In this document: piece after piece, positions 23,545 through 35,238 of the stretch
How the letters are laid out: each line of letters begins with the position of its first letter
How positions within the stretch are numbered: the first letter of the stretch is position 1
Assembly (NCBI GenBank): GCA_964019155.1
Contig: OZ025243.1
Span: 13,214,944 to 13,278,943 of the forward strand
Direction of reading: 5' to 3'
Length of the DNA stretch: 64,000 nt
Origin: Osedax fenrisi
Lineage: Eukaryota; Annelida; Polychaeta; Sabellida; Siboglinidae
The notes under the pieces: generated by a model
What the model was told of the DNA's origin: nothing
Databases searched by the model: none
What the model saw: only the letters and a program-made list of their open reading frames with translations
Translations under genes and position numbers: made by a program

Positions 23545-23829
23545 GTATTTGAATACATGACGCGATCCTAGTGGCTATTTCGGAACTATCGACCATAATA
23601 CCCGCACTAGTATATTTTATCTCTATTTATACGGAAAATTTGCTTTTTAATAAAAATCAAATGACTTGAATACACATAATTAAATGAGTAAATGTTGATA
23701 GCCATTATTTAGAACAACATATTATAATTGTATATACAACTTATTGGATCATAATATCCAATATTATTATGATATATTTTGTTTCTTGTAAGGTAATACA
23801 AATATCGGCCATAATACCCTTCCGTCCCC
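23545..23829. mobile_element. Short inverted-repeat element with the GGCCGAT-type end motif
   Basis: The right end reads cggccataatacccttccgt then cccc before a TA, the inverse of the left end at 6126. The left side carries tcgaccataatacccgca. It is another member of the family interrupted by the gypsy element. Confidence 0.55.
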
Positions 23830-24128
23830 TACTATTGAAATCCTTGGATAGAAATTAAATATTTAAGTAATATTGTTTACTTTATGTTGCAAAGATTTCT
23901 ACAATTCCCAATCATATTATTTTATGATAATTTAGACTTAAAATGGCCATTTGAATACGATATTATAAATTACAATCTAAAATCATTTAATTGTATTACA
24001 AATTAATATAATTTATAGTAACCTTAAATACATACATTACTCTTTATTTATGATATTTGAATACAATATTATATACTAGACTTTGATTGACATATTTCAA
24101 AATTCAAATTTTTATATTTCAATCCAAC

Positions 24129-24160
<32 letters not shown>

Positions 24161-24210
24161 CTAAACTATACCGTATTATTAACAGATCTATAAAAACCAT
24201 CTATAGATAT

Positions 24211-25757
24211 ATTACTTACTTACTTACTTACTTACTTATGTCGAACTCCCGTTCGAACCTTCTTTACAATTTTCTTCCAATCATCACGAATCATCATAAC
24301 ATTACGTATTCCATTCACATCATCTAGTCCAGTATCCTTTTTTAAATTATCAATGTACGTCACAGCTTTTCTTCCTCTGTTGCTTTTTCCAGACGTTGGT
24401 TGCCATAAAATCAGATCATGAGCTACTTCATCGTCGTGACGGATGCAGTGACCTGCTATTCGCAGACGACGAGTAGTTATAACATCGGTAATTTTTGGTA
24501 GTTCTTTATAGAGTTCAACATTTGTTATATGGTCTCTCCATGATACATTCAGAATCATTCTTAATAACCTTGTATAGCATCCATTTATTCTCCGTTCAAG
24601 TGATTTGTCGATCGTCCAAGTCTCACTGCCATATAGTAGGATACTTTCAATAGTGGCTTGAAAAGTCCTAATCTTTAGTTTTCTTTTTAACTTGGAATTC
24701 CAGAGTTTTTTCAACTTGTGACATGCCTGCCAAGCTAGTGCCTTTCGGATCTAAAGTCTTTTGATGAGCTACTCATCCATGCACCCAAGTATTTAAAGTT
24801 ATTTACTACTTTAATATCTTCATTTAGTAATGAGTGGATATTTATTGGTTCACTTTGAGAAAAAGCCATTATTTCAGTTTTTCTTGAGTTTATTTTTAAA
24901 CCTAATTTTAAAGCTTGGGTTTCTACATTTGATAGTAATTCTTGAGCCTGCTCAATATCTTGTGATATTAAAGCAATATCATCTGCATAGCTTAGATCTG
25001 TAATCACTTTTGCTGGTACCCTACGACTCTGTTTCCTAGTTAGTTCAAAACCAAGATCTAACTGTTTTCCTTTCACAGCCATTCGCATTGCATAGTCAAG
25101 CACTATTATAAACAGAAAGGGGGCCAACGTATCGCCTTGTAGAACTCCAGTAGTTATATTAAACGATTTTGTTTCTCCATCAGGTGTTAGTACTTTCGCT
25201 TTGGTTCCTTTGTATAATGTTTCTATTGCTTCTACGATAATAGTGGGAATTCCGTAAGCCAAGAGTATTTTGAACATATTATTTCTATTTATAGTATCGA
25301 AAGCTTTCTTAAATTCAACAAAAGTAATGATTGCTTTTAGATTCTTTTCTTTGATATCTTCTATTAATCTTCGCAGTGCTAGTATATGGGTAGTAGTTGA
25401 TCTTCTGGGACGGAAACCATTTTGGTTATGCCGGAGAAGGGGATCTATAATTGGCTGAATTCTATTAAGTATCATCTTATTAGTTATTTTTAGAGCAATA
25501 ACAGATATAGCAATTCCTCTATAATTGTCGACTTTATTAAGATTACCTGATTTTGGTATTGGCATTATTTGACAAGTAGACCATTGAATAGGTTTTTGCT
25601 TTTCAAGTAAAATTTTATTTGCATATTCTAGAAGGATATCGTCAAATTTACAGTATTTAAAAGCTTCAGGTGCAACACCATCAGGTCCTACTGTTTTTCC
25701 ATCTACTAGATTATTCTTTACCATTAGATATATACCAACTAAAAAACTAATGACATT
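24211..25757 (-). mobile_element. LINE C: RTE-like non-LTR retrotransposon, 5'-truncated
   Basis: The coding part begins at the pre-RT region (minus strand, about 25750), with no endonuclease domain. It ends at 24232, followed by a tail of about seven TAAG units (24211-24239). Confidence 0.82.
24232..25724 (-). pseudogene. LINE C reverse transcriptase (EN-RT type), C-terminal part
   Basis: RT blocks read DNYRGIAIS, NGFRPRRSTTTHILALRRL, EFKKAFDTINRNNM, GVLQGDTLAPFLFIIVLDYA and catalytic YADDIALIS. The thumb and C-terminal part follow with FKYLGAWMSSSSKDF, LLYGSETWT, RRLRIAGHCIRHDDE and GKSNRGRKAVTYIDN. This is the set found in the abundant EN-RT proteins of cnidarians and other invertebrates. 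A frameshift near 24765 splits it (24735-25724 and 24232-24764). The frame is open a further ten codons above the first ATG, consistent with truncation there. Confidence 0.88.
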
Positions 25758-25883
25758 ACTACATCTGTGACCAACCTGCGACTATAACTTAATTGACTTA
25801 CTACAACTCAATACATTAACTATAAAACACTGACTCTTCAACCAAAAATACTGATAATCACTGAACCCACTCCAATATTTGAC

Positions 25884-25888
<5 letters not shown>

Positions 25889-25935
<47 letters not shown>

Positions 25936-26271
25936 ATAACACCGTCTACTGCGATCCTCCTCTACACCCCTCCTTATAGAACCACTTTACAAATTTACCA
26001 AATTTGGAAAAACACTTTTTTCAGGAAGGCTTCGAATCTATGGAACTTTAATAAAAACAGATATGACCTTAACAATATTCAAAAAAAGAATAAAGAAATT
26101 TATCATTGACAACCCCATTGTTTAAACCCCCACTTCTATAATATCAACATTCTTTTTTTTACCTCGTATTTTTGTGTTCTCGTTTATCGTTTTTTGTGCT
26201 TCCTCACACTCTCAAGAATATAATATTATTCGAGTGTCTAAATAAATACCTATCATCATCATCATCATATA
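25889..26271 (+). mobile_element. LINE 3' fragment with (ATC)n tail
   Basis: After an (AT)n run (25889-25931) the plus strand reads FRKASNLWN, then, one frameshift on, FKKRIKKFIIDNPIV and a stop. The ASNLWN...F-KR motif is the usual end of CR1/L2-like ORF2 proteins. The 3' UTR ends gagtgtctaaataaatacct and an atc repeat, similar to the end of LINE D (aagtgtctaaataaacattc). Only about 330 bases of the element remain. Confidence 0.65.
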
Positions 26272-26404
26272 ATTATGCGTTTGAAAATTAATCGGTCGCG
26301 CTACGTGATATGGTGTTAAAATGAAACTAGTTTTAGTTTTTGCATATGTTATATTATATAAATTATAATCTTAAGTCAATTATTAAATTTTCTGCCTATA
26401 GGCA

Positions 26405-26510
26405 GATAATATAAATATATATACATTTATATATAATATATAAATTATATAAATATATATACATTTATATATAATATATAAATTATATAAATATATGTAT
26501 ATTTCACATT
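26405..26510. repeat. Short AT-rich tandem repeat
   Basis: About 2.5 copies of a unit near 48 bp containing tatatatacatttatatata and atatataaattat. Confidence 0.7.
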
Positions 26511-26519
26511 CTACAATAA

Positions 26520-26526
26520 ATCACTC

Positions 26527-26566
<40 letters not shown>

Positions 26567-26606
26567 CCATATACGATATGTATACATAGGTACCTATAGG
26601 TATAAT

Positions 26607-26655
<49 letters not shown>

Positions 26656-26761
26656 AATAATTCAACTAGATTCACACACCTATAATAGTTATTTATGAGT
26701 TTTATCCGATTTACGAGTTAGGAATAATCCTATATGAACGATATACATTAATAATTGTTAT

Positions 26762-26801
<40 letters not shown>

Positions 26802-27290
26802 ACCAATATATAGATGTGTTAATAACTGCTTAGCTTTTAAATATCCTTTAATTGTATTATTATTATAAAGATAAGTACGTATTCATTTATTTTTTTATAT
26901 TATCTATTATATTAATACTATTTAAATATTAATATCCAACTTGTTTGAAATACATAATAGTTGTCTTTAAATTATAATCATATCTTATTTAGATATAATT
27001 ATATTTAGTATTTGTTTACATTTTATTATAACAAAATAAAAATCCTAAAAAAATAATTAAATAATAATCACAAAGATAATAGAATTATAAATTCGATAAA
27101 TTAATCAAATTCAAATATATACTTTTACTTTTGCATTCGAACTGACCAGACGTGTTTTAATTCATACAAATGTAGCATAACAATTTCTATTCATACACAA
27201 TTATTTGATTTCTATAGAATTTATCAATAATATTCTGCACATTATATATAATATATTAAATATATTTAAATCCTATACACTACACATATT
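26520..27290. other. AT-rich, no gene seen
   Basis: Three (AT)n tracts (about 26531-26561, 26611-26651, 26767-26800) and unstructured AT-rich sequence. Confidence 0.6.
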
Positions 27291-27661
27291 GTGTTTCGTA
27301 TAGTGTACACTGTGTATAGTGTGCACTATACAAGATCGTACACTACGTTCTACGTTCCTGGAGATATCCCCTAGGACTTCATGCACGGGTAGCTGGACTA
27401 CCCATTTTCACTGAGGTTATGTAACTACTCACGTGTTCTATTCGCTGCCCTCATTGTCCTTAATCTTTCGAGGTACTGGTCCTGTACTGAAGAATCGGTC
27501 GCATATCCGTAGAATCTACCCGCACGAAGAGTTTCCACCATACCGGAGAATCTATCATATACGTGGAGTCGACTTCATTTCACTGCTTACTACATTATTA
27601 TATAATACCTATATATATTACGTTACTCGAGTTCATCTATTAGCTAGCAAGTGTATATATA

Positions 27662-28849
27662 ATGGCAGTTGTATGTCATTATTGCAATGAACCTGCTTCT
27701 AGCTCTGACCTACCATGTAGATCGTGTAAATTATTCTACCACCATGTATGCCTCTTCCCAGCATCAATTATATCCAAATCTTGGACTCATATCAATAGTC
27801 CCCCTCCATCATATGCCCTTGCCATTTTTTCTTCCCCTAATTTCACATTTACATGTCCCTCTTGCCTCCTAAACAACTCATCAAATACATCTACTATATT
27901 CTCCTCTCCTCTAGTTACCCCTACTCCTATACATCGTAATAATCCCCCCATCCGACCTCCTATACCTGCCCAATTAAGAATTCCCAAACTTATGGAACTT
28001 AAAACTTTCCCCCCATCCTTCATAACCGCTAATATCCCATCACCTTTCCCTTATCATAAATCGTATGCATCTGCTATTATATCATCTTCCTCTCCTATCC
28101 CTATTAAAGCTCCTATCGTCCACCATGTACCTCCTAATTCTACCACACCCTATACTCTTCATATACCTCGTAAACGTCAACTAAATAATATCATTCGTAA
28201 CAATTCACTTGTCATTGAACATTTAAAGACCTCTGATATGAATACTGAATTCATTTCATCAATCCTTATACATGCGCTACTGCCTAAAATATCTATTTCT
28301 ATAGTCAAATTTAAACATAACAATGCAATCATCCAATTCTCTAGTAAATCATTTTGTGACATGTTTTTCAGTAGATTTAGATCTACTAAATTTAATCCCC
28401 GATTCTCACACCTATATATACGAAATTCCCTACCTTATAAAACCCGTTTATTAGGTAAAATCCTTTATCATGCATATATATTAAAACTAACCCCTATACA
28501 TACTAAACCCATATTTAATACATATACAAAGTCATTTGAATTACGACTTATATATAATTATATTGACTGGTCTCTTCCACCTATTACCATACCTCCAACT
28601 CTCCTTATTCACTGGGAATCTTCCTACCTTAAATTTAAATCTTCCGTTCCCTCATTTAGTAATCTCTCCATTAATACTAATTCAGACCCCACACCTAATA
28701 ATCCTTCTGAAAATTCCAACTCCCCTTATATTCCTGTAATATCAACTCCATCTATTGATTTAAATAATTCCACCATCACAAATGTCCCAGTTGTTGATTC
28801 ACTAAAATCTAATCATATATCTACACCCTCTCTAACTAAATCTGCATGA
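27662..28849 (+). CDS. LINE D ORF1: PHD/RING-like zinc-finger protein
   Basis: 395 codons from ATG 27662 to TGA 28847-28849. The N-terminus has a C4-H-C3 arrangement typical of PHD fingers: C5, C8, C19, C22, H27, C30, then C65 and C68 (CPSC). The middle is rich in Pro, Ser and Thr (RPPIPAQLRIPKL). About residues 185-310 form a more ordered Ile/Lys/Phe-rich part that may be an RRM-like core (SIVKFKHNNAIIQF, then LRLIYNYIDWSLPP). ORF1 proteins with a PHD finger are known from CR1-group LINEs and bind RNA or chromatin. The stop is TGA followed by CTA, and ORF2 continues in the same frame. Confidence 0.85.
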   Translation: MAVVCHYCNEPASSSDLPCRSCKLFYHHVCLFPASIISKSWTHINSPPPSYALAIFSSPNFTFTCPSCLLNNSSNTSTIFSSPLVTPTPIHRNNPPIRPPIPAQLRIPKLMELKTFPPSFITANIPSPFPYHKSYASAIISSSSPIPIKAPIVHHVPPNSTTPYTLHIPRKRQLNNIIRNNSLVIEHLKTSDMNTEFISSILIHALLPKISISIVKFKHNNAIIQFSSKSFCDMFFSRFRSTKFNPRFSHLYIRNSLPYKTRLLGKILYHAYILKLTPIHTKPIFNTYTKSFELRLIYNYIDWSLPPITIPPTLLIHWESSYLKFKSSVPSFSNLSINTNSDPTPNNPSENSNSPYIPVISTPSIDLNNSTITNVPVVDSLKSNHISTPSLTKSA

Positions 28850-31681
28850 CTATCTGAACACATTGCCCTAATAAATATTCGTTCTCTTCGTTCCAATGCC
28901 TCACTCTTATTGCCATTCCTTAAAAAGTGCAATTTCAGTATTATTGATTTAACGGAAACATGGATCTCTCAAGATGATTCCGACATATTTGCCCTATTTC
29001 ACAATTTTGGTTATACATTAATCTTATCGCCACGATTATCAGGTCGTTGTGGTGGGGTTGGCTTCCTCGTAAAAACTTCTCTACCTTTACCATGTATATC
29101 CATATCCCATAACTTCTCCTACTCTGACTGCTTAACCATATCATTCACCCAAAAACACAAATCTATATCCATTACTGTCATTTATAGACCGCCAAAACCA
29201 GAATTCGCTTCCTTTCTAAGTGAGTTTAACGATCTTGCTACTGATCTCATTAGTTCACCCACATACCACCCTATTATACTTGGTGATTTCAACTATCATT
29301 TTAATGCTACCTCAAATCCACATATTATGTTCACTAATTTAACACATTCATTATCCCTATCACAACATGTCAATTTCCCAACTCATATAAATGGCAATAT
29401 TATTGATCTTGTATTCTCCAGTTCTCTCCATTCTGAACTCGTGGTGAGTAATATTTCTAGGCTTGATCTACTTTCCGATCACTTCCTTATCTCATTCAAA
29501 ACTAACTTTACTATCACTCTTAATCAGAAAACACGTATTACATACAGACCCATTAAGAAAATTAATTCCATGATATTCTTAGCTGACTTACATCCTGCTT
29601 TAGGTGACTACTGTTATTCTCCAGTTGTATTAAATTCCATACTATCCCATCTTCTCGATAAACATGCGCCTTCAAAAACTATATCAGTAACTCTACATCC
29701 TGATACCACATGGTTTACTTCCCACCTCATGTCCTTGAAACGATCACTTCGTAAATCTGAAAGAACATACATATCCTTGAGATCTTCATCTTCTAGAGCT
29801 TCATTCATTGAGCAACGTAAGATCTACAAGTTAGCAATTTCCTATGCCAAATCTAGCTATTACACTCAGGTTATAAATGATCTTGCTTCTGATAACCGAC
29901 GACTTTTCAGACTAGCTAATAAGTTGTTATCTCCCCCAAAACCAGCATTACTACCATCTATAATTAACATTTCTCCATTACAATTAAGCTGTCTTTTCTC
30001 CAAAACATTTTCTAATAAGATTGACTCCATCATAATAAAGATCAATAACCATACCCTTACTGCCAATTATCCTTCAATCATAGTTACCCCACCTATATCT
30101 GTTTTCTTAAGTTTTTTTCGTCCGCCACATATATCTCTCATATCTAAACTACTAAATGCATCCTCTTCGATATCTCCCTCCGATCCTGTTCCACTATCTA
30201 TTTTTAAACTTTACTCCGATTATCTATGTCCAACTATCTGTAACATCATCTCATATTCCCTAAATTCCGGTACTGTCCCTTCAATTTTTAAACAAGCAAT
30301 AATAACTCCCATTCTTAAAAAACCTTCACTCGATCCTGATTCACTTCTCAATTATCGCCCAATTTCTCAGCTACCTTTGGTGAGTAAAATTTTGGAAAGA
30401 GTTGTCTCTCGTCAACTAATCTCATATTTAACCGCCAATAATCTCCATATTCCTCAACAAAGTGGCTTTCGCCGAGGACACTCCACTGAAACAGCACTAC
30501 TAAACGTAATTGATGTAATCACTGCTACCCTTAATACTAAAAACTGCTGTCAACTAGTAATACTGGACATATCCCGTGCTTTCGATACGCTTGATCACAA
30601 AATTCTACTGTCCCGTCTACACCTGCTTGGAGTTAGAGACCTTGCCCTCTCATGGTTTACTTCATATCTATTTGACCGTAGTAGCAGTGTAAAAATATAT
30701 AATTCTTTTTCTTCCCCTTCTCCTATGAAATATGGTGTTCCCCAGGGATCAGTACTCGGTCCTTCACTTTTCTCAATTTATTTATACCCATTACCATCCA
30801 TAATATCTAAATATCCAAATATATATTACCATCTTTATGCAGATGACATACAACTATATATGTTTCTTCCAACTAATTCATCACCAGGTCTCAATAATAA
30901 ACTCTCTAATTGTGCTAATGACATTAAAGAATGGCTTATTTCTAATAATCTTCTCCTTAATACTTCCAAAACTACATTGTTGAATCTTTCTCCATCACCA
31001 ACTTACTTCCCTCCTTTTCTTATTGATAATATTGTAATATCTCCTTCTCCTACTGCATCTAACTTAGGTGTACTTTTTGAATCTACACTTTCCTTCATTC
31101 CTCATATTACTGCCATCACTAAATCTGCAAATTATCATCTATTTAGAATTAGAAAAATACGAAAATCAATTACTGTATCTCTTACTAAAACTCTAGTTAA
31201 TTCCCTTGTACTCTCACGCATAGATTACTGTTCCTCAATCCTTATAAATATTCCATTATCATCTATCTCTCCCTTAAATCGAGTTATTCGTTCATCAATC
31301 CGTACAACATATAACCTACGTATTCGTGATCATTCCTCTACTTCCTCATACCAACACATATCTCCATGGTTCTCATTTAACAAACGCTCTGCTTATCGCA
31401 TATTATCTATTGTTCATTCCTCAATATACTCTTCAAATTGCCCTTCATATATTTCTGCTACTCTAGTACAAAGAGCTCCCCTTCCATCACTTAGAAACCA
31501 TGCATCTCACCTTCTATCTACCCCTATTCTACGTCCCTCAAAAATGAATACTCGGGCACTGAGTTATATTGGTCCTAAGCTATGGAATTCACTCCCGCCC
31601 TATATTAGATCCATAAAATCGCATAAAACATTCATGAAATATATACAACAATTGATCTCAGGTGGTAACCTGAATTATTAA
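28850..31681 (+). CDS. LINE D ORF2: AP endonuclease and reverse transcriptase
   Basis: 943 codons in the same frame as ORF1, directly after its TGA. The endonuclease motifs are all present (DLTETWI, VIYRPPKPEF, ILGDFNYHF, NIIDLVFS, LSDHFLISF). RT follows with NYRPISQLPLVSKILERVV, QSGFRRGHSTETALL, ILDISRAFDTLDHKILL, GVPQGSVLGP and catalytic YADD. The end is YIGPKLWNSLPPYIRS. The first in-frame ATG is at 29327, about 159 codons in and past the GDFN motif, so AUG initiation within ORF2 would destroy the endonuclease. Expression by readthrough of TGA-CTA, or from a non-AUG codon such as TTG 28910, is implied. It would cut target DNA and prime cDNA synthesis there. Confidence 0.92.
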   Translation, partial: LSEHIALINIRSLRSNASLLLPFLKKCNFSIIDLTETWISQDDSDIFALFHNFGYTLILSPRLSGRCGGVGFLVKTSLPLPCISISHNFSYSDCLTISFTQKHKSISITVIYRPPKPEFASFLSEFNDLATDLISSPTYHPIILGDFNYHFNATSNPHIMFTNLTHSLSLSQHVNFPTHINGNIIDLVFSSSLHSELVVSNISRLDLLSDHFLISFKTNFTITLNQKTRITYRPIKKINSMIFLADLHPALGDYCYSPVVLNSILSHLLDKHAPSKTISVTLHPDTTWFTSHLMSLKRSLRKSERTYISLRSSSSRASFIEQRKIYKLAISYAKSSYYTQVINDLASDNRRLFRLANKLLSPPKPALLPSIINISPLQLSCLFSKTFSNKIDSIIIKINNHTLTANYPSIIVTPPISVFLSFFRPPHISLISKLLNASSSISPSDPVPLSIFKLYSDYLCPTICNIISYSLNSGTVPSIFKQAIITPILKKPSLDPDSLLNYRPISQLPLVSKILERVVSRQLISYLTANNLHIPQQSGFRRGHSTETALLNVIDVITATLNTKNCCQLVILDISRAFDTLDHKILLSRLHLLGVRDLALSWFTSYLFDRSSSVKIYNSFSSPSPMKYGVPQGSVLGPSLFSIYLYPLPSIISKYPNIYYHLYADDIQLYMFLPTNSSPGLNNKLSNCANDIKEWLISNNLLLNTSKTTLLNLSPSPTYFPPFLIDNIVISPSPTASNLGVLFESTLSFIPHITAITKSANYHLFRIRKIRKSITVSLTKTLVNSLVLSRIDYCSSILINIPLSSISPLNRVIRSSIRTTYNLRIRDHSSTSSYQHISPWFSFNKRSAYRILSIVHSSIYSSNCPSYISATLVQRAPLPSLRNHASHLLSTPILRPSKMNTRALSYIGPKLWNSLPPYIRSIKSHKTFMKYIQQLISGGNLNY

Positions 31682-31861
31682 TATTTTTTGTCATTATTAT
31701 TTTATTAATTAATTTCCGTACGGCTTATTCTATTTTATTGTATTATTATTATTGGTATTTATTGTTTACCTACTTTTATTATTTGTATTCTATTATATAC
31801 ACCTTTGAGAAATCATTTATGATTTATTTAAGTGTCTAAATAAACATTCAATCAAAAAAAT

Positions 31862-31862
<1 letters not shown>

Positions 31863-31928
<66 letters not shown>
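31863..31928. repeat. (AT)n microsatellite at the 3' end of LINE D
   Basis: About 33 AT dinucleotides starting within ten bases of the LINE tail. Confidence 0.95.
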
Positions 31929-31930
<2 letters not shown>

Positions 31931-32533
31931 TAGATATATAGATAATCATATACATATCTATATAATATATCAGTGATGTATACGTGTTAAAAGTGTATAC
32001 ACTGTTAAAAATAAGAGTATAACATTATGAAATATATGGTATAACATATGGAAATACGAGTTATACCATACAATTACGTTAAATGGTATAAGATCACATA
32101 TTATATGGTATAACATTTGATTTTTTTAGTTATACCATATAGCTTAATTGAAATGGTATAAGATCACAAATTATATAGTATAACATTTGTTTTTTTTAGT
32201 TATACCATATAGCTTAATTTAAATGGTATAAGATTACGAATTATATGGTATAACATTTGTAATTTGTAGTTATACCATTAGCTATTAAATATAATGGTAT
32301 AACTTTATGAATTATATGGTATAAAATATGGAAATACCAGTTATACCATAACATTTTAAAATTAAGTTTATATTTGATTGAAAATAAAATGTATAAGAAT
32401 ATAATTCATAATAGTATCCTTCATAATATCCTTAATATAACAGTTTACTTATTGTTGTGTTAAATTATTATAGACATAGCATGTATTGCTTCTAATTGCA
32501 ATTAAACTGGTTTTCAGAAACTATATAGATTCC

Positions 32534-32564
32534 CCAAAGATTTTGCGAATCGGAAAATCTTTGG
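32534..32564. repeat. Short inverted motif CCAAAGATTTTGCGAA/CGGAAAATCTTTGG
   Basis: Nearly perfect hairpin with almost no loop, followed by a second half-copy (aaaatctttgg at 32565-32575). Same family as 11931-11978. Confidence 0.7.
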
Positions 32565-32663
32565 AAAATCTTTGGATTCCCCATAGGGAAATATGTATAC
32601 ATAATATGTATTACATATACATATTTCCTATATTTCATATACAAATACTTATAATTATTCGAG

Positions 32664-32702
<39 letters not shown>

Positions 32703-33366
32703 TTCCATTTTATTTATTAACATATTCTATTTCCACTCTTCACTCAACATGAGAAGCATCTATTTTTCAACACATTACAATATACATAAGGTATTTATAC
32801 TACATTATATATATATACAAATTATATCATATTATATATAATAATATAAAAGTTTATATAATATATAATTTTATAATATATTTATATATTATTTATAATA
32901 TATAATTAAATTGTTAGAATATAATTATATAATTATATATATGTTATAAAGTCAAAGTTGTAGATAGGTATATCGATTAATGTAATATACATTTAAATGC
33001 ATTTAGCATTACGTAACAGAAATCGATATATCTACATAAAACTTTAAACTAGATTTCGGTGTCTCGCTCTGTGTTAAATGCATATATGTCTATAGCCATA
33101 GCCATGTAAATGTTTATTTTTCTGGTATTTTATATTGTTATCGTCTGTAAAGTATATTTCGTTATTTGTCTATAGAATAAATTCCACTCGGTGAGATTGC
33201 ATCATTCTTCGGTTTGCATCTCATTGGGTAGGTACTATTATTATTATTATAATTATTATTATGTTATATTATTATTATATTCAACAGGTCTTTGCTTTGA
33301 TTAATAAACTGTATTAGAACATTCAAATTATTACATACATATATATTATAAAATTATGATAACTAT

Positions 33367-34320
33367 ATGCCAATCATTAATATGCAGGAAACTGTAGAAT
33401 TATTTGCAGAATTTCAAATTTCATTTAAAATATTAGAAAAACTGCCGGAGAGGAATAGTGAGTTGATGGGGATGATAAAGCATATAACGTATATACACAA
33501 ATATATAGACGAATATATTGATGTACTAGGTATCGCTACTACGCAAACTGATCAAACAGGTAATTTAGTTATCTAATTAATAACATTAGTTAAATATCTA
33601 TATAAAATAAATATGCAATTATATTTTATTAGTCCATGGATAGTATACTATATATCCATATATGGTCAATTATTTATTTTATTTTTAGTTCACAATGTAA
33701 TTAAATTTAAATAATATTACTAATAGGTATATATAAATAATGTTAACTGTTGTACACATATTATCAATATCCTTCTTTCCTTAATCAAATATAGATTATC
33801 AAGTGTATAATTAAATATATAATATAATATTTCCTAAAATAGATGCGGGAATCTTATATTTTATGATGGGAGTTTGCGAATTATAGAAAACATGAATTTA
33901 CAATGAAAATAAAGATAAGGTTACTTAATAATTACTTAATAACTATAGATTTAATATTATAGTTATTTTATGATTTTTCGTATGCTAATTCAAAAGTATA
34001 GTATACTCTATTATATATATATAACTGTAGTAATTAATATAATATATTGGATTTTTCTAATTACAATTCTAACGTATATAAAGTATATAATTATAAAGTA
34101 TATAGTATTATCATATATGATATTAACTGTATAAAGTTTCTTATAAGATACATATTTATACTATTATATAATATACAATATTATTATTCCTACTCTAGTA
34201 TACTATATATATATAACTTATATAAATATTTGAATTTTAATTGCAGGAAATAATGACTCCATGGATACATGGATATACGCATATATCAGAAAAGAGGATG
34301 CTTATTATGTGTGTCGATAA
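33367..34320 (+). CDS. Small two-exon gene of unknown function inside the TA-flanked element
   Basis: Exon 1 (33367-33559) starts MPIINMQETVELFAEF and ends CAAACAG|GTAATT in phase 1. Exon 2 (34247-34320) follows TTTTAATTGCAG and reads NNDSMDTWIYAYIRKEDAYY to a TAA. The joined product is 88 residues, mostly helical and charged, with no signal peptide or membrane segment. Its codon use and complexity stand out from the surrounding AT-rich noise. A polyadenylation signal AATAAA lies at about 34465. I do not recognise the family. Exon 1 could instead begin at a splice acceptor (ATATGCAG|GAA at 33388), in which case earlier exons exist that I did not find. Confidence 0.5.
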
Positions 34321-35238
34321 TTGTTTGGTTTTCGTTCAAAATAATTTATTTCGTATTTTATTAAGTGGTATTGTTAATTTTATTTGTTTCACGTAACATG
34401 TCCTACAAACATTACTTGTTTATGTAATTTTGTATCACGTTATTTATTTAAAAATGTATCTGTTAATAAACAATATTGTTACACCAAAATATGTGGTTTT
34501 TAGAAAATAAATTATCATTATAAATGTCGATTCCATATATAAATTAATAATATAGAATAGTAAGTTATTATAAACACTGATATAAATTTAAATAAAATAT
34601 AGTATAACTTTTAATAAATTATGATATAACTTTATATAATATACATTTTAATAAATTATGGTATAACTTTAAATAAAATATAGTATAACTTTTAATAAAT
34701 TATGGTATAACTTTATATAATATATGGTATAAATTTTAATAAATTATGGTATAACTTTATATCAAATATGGTATAACTTTTTATAAATTATGGTATAACT
34801 TTATATAATATATGGTATAAATTTTAATAAATTATGGTATAACTTTATAACAAATATGGTATAACTTTTTATAAAATATGGTATAACTTTATATAATATA
34901 TGGTATAACTTTATATCAAATATGGTATAACTTTTTATAAAATATGGTATAACTTTTTTAATTAGTTATACCGTAAATGGTATACCAGGGCGCCACGGGG
35001 TAAACCATTTTTTAATCAATGTTATACCATTTATTTCTAACAGTGTAGGCATTGATAATAAATGGTTAGTTTGTCAAAACTATGCATACACCTGACACCT
35101 ATAGATGACATATTATAACTTCTTATAGGTGACGGACTATTGTTGTTTGAACGTTTTATTCACCACCATATACTATAAGTCATATTGGGTATTATAGACG
35201 ATATCATACTGTATACTATTATATACTATAGTCTATAG

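Larger units (their letters stand above)
27300..31857 (+). mobile_element. LINE D: CR1/L2-like non-LTR retrotransposon with both ORFs open
   Basis: A less AT-rich 5' UTR (about 27300-27661) precedes ORF1 (27662-28849) and ORF2 (28850-31681). The 3' UTR ends agtgtctaaataaacattca and a short A-rich tail, then a long (AT)n tract. No nonsense or frameshift lesion is visible inside either ORF. It is the best-preserved retroelement in the window. The 5' limit is set by base composition only. Confidence 0.85.
32000..35045. mobile_element. 3.05-kb TA-flanked inverted-repeat element with iterated GGTATAAC motifs
   Basis: The left end CACTGTTAAAAATAAGAGTA and the inverse right end (CACTGTTAGAAATAAATGGT) are each flanked by TA (31998-31999, 35046-35047), as in Tc1/mariner-type insertions. 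Both ends carry many copies of GGTATAAC or its inverse: about 12 in 32020-32355 and about 16 in 34600-34990. The interior holds a two-exon gene but no recognisable transposase. Alternatively, two independent short insertions flank the gene. Confidence 0.7.

Noticed and set aside
24211..24239. Telomere-like repeat
   Set aside because: The TAAG units are the 3' tail of LINE C, not a telomeric array.
27433..27690. 85-codon frame upstream of LINE D ORF1
   Set aside because: It lies in the LINE 5' UTR, overlaps ORF1 in another frame and has no recognisable domain.
28910..28912. TTG at 28910 as the established ORF2 start
   Set aside because: Possible but unsupported. The frame is open back to the TGA at 28847, with the conserved endonuclease start (NIRSLR) lying upstream of this TTG.
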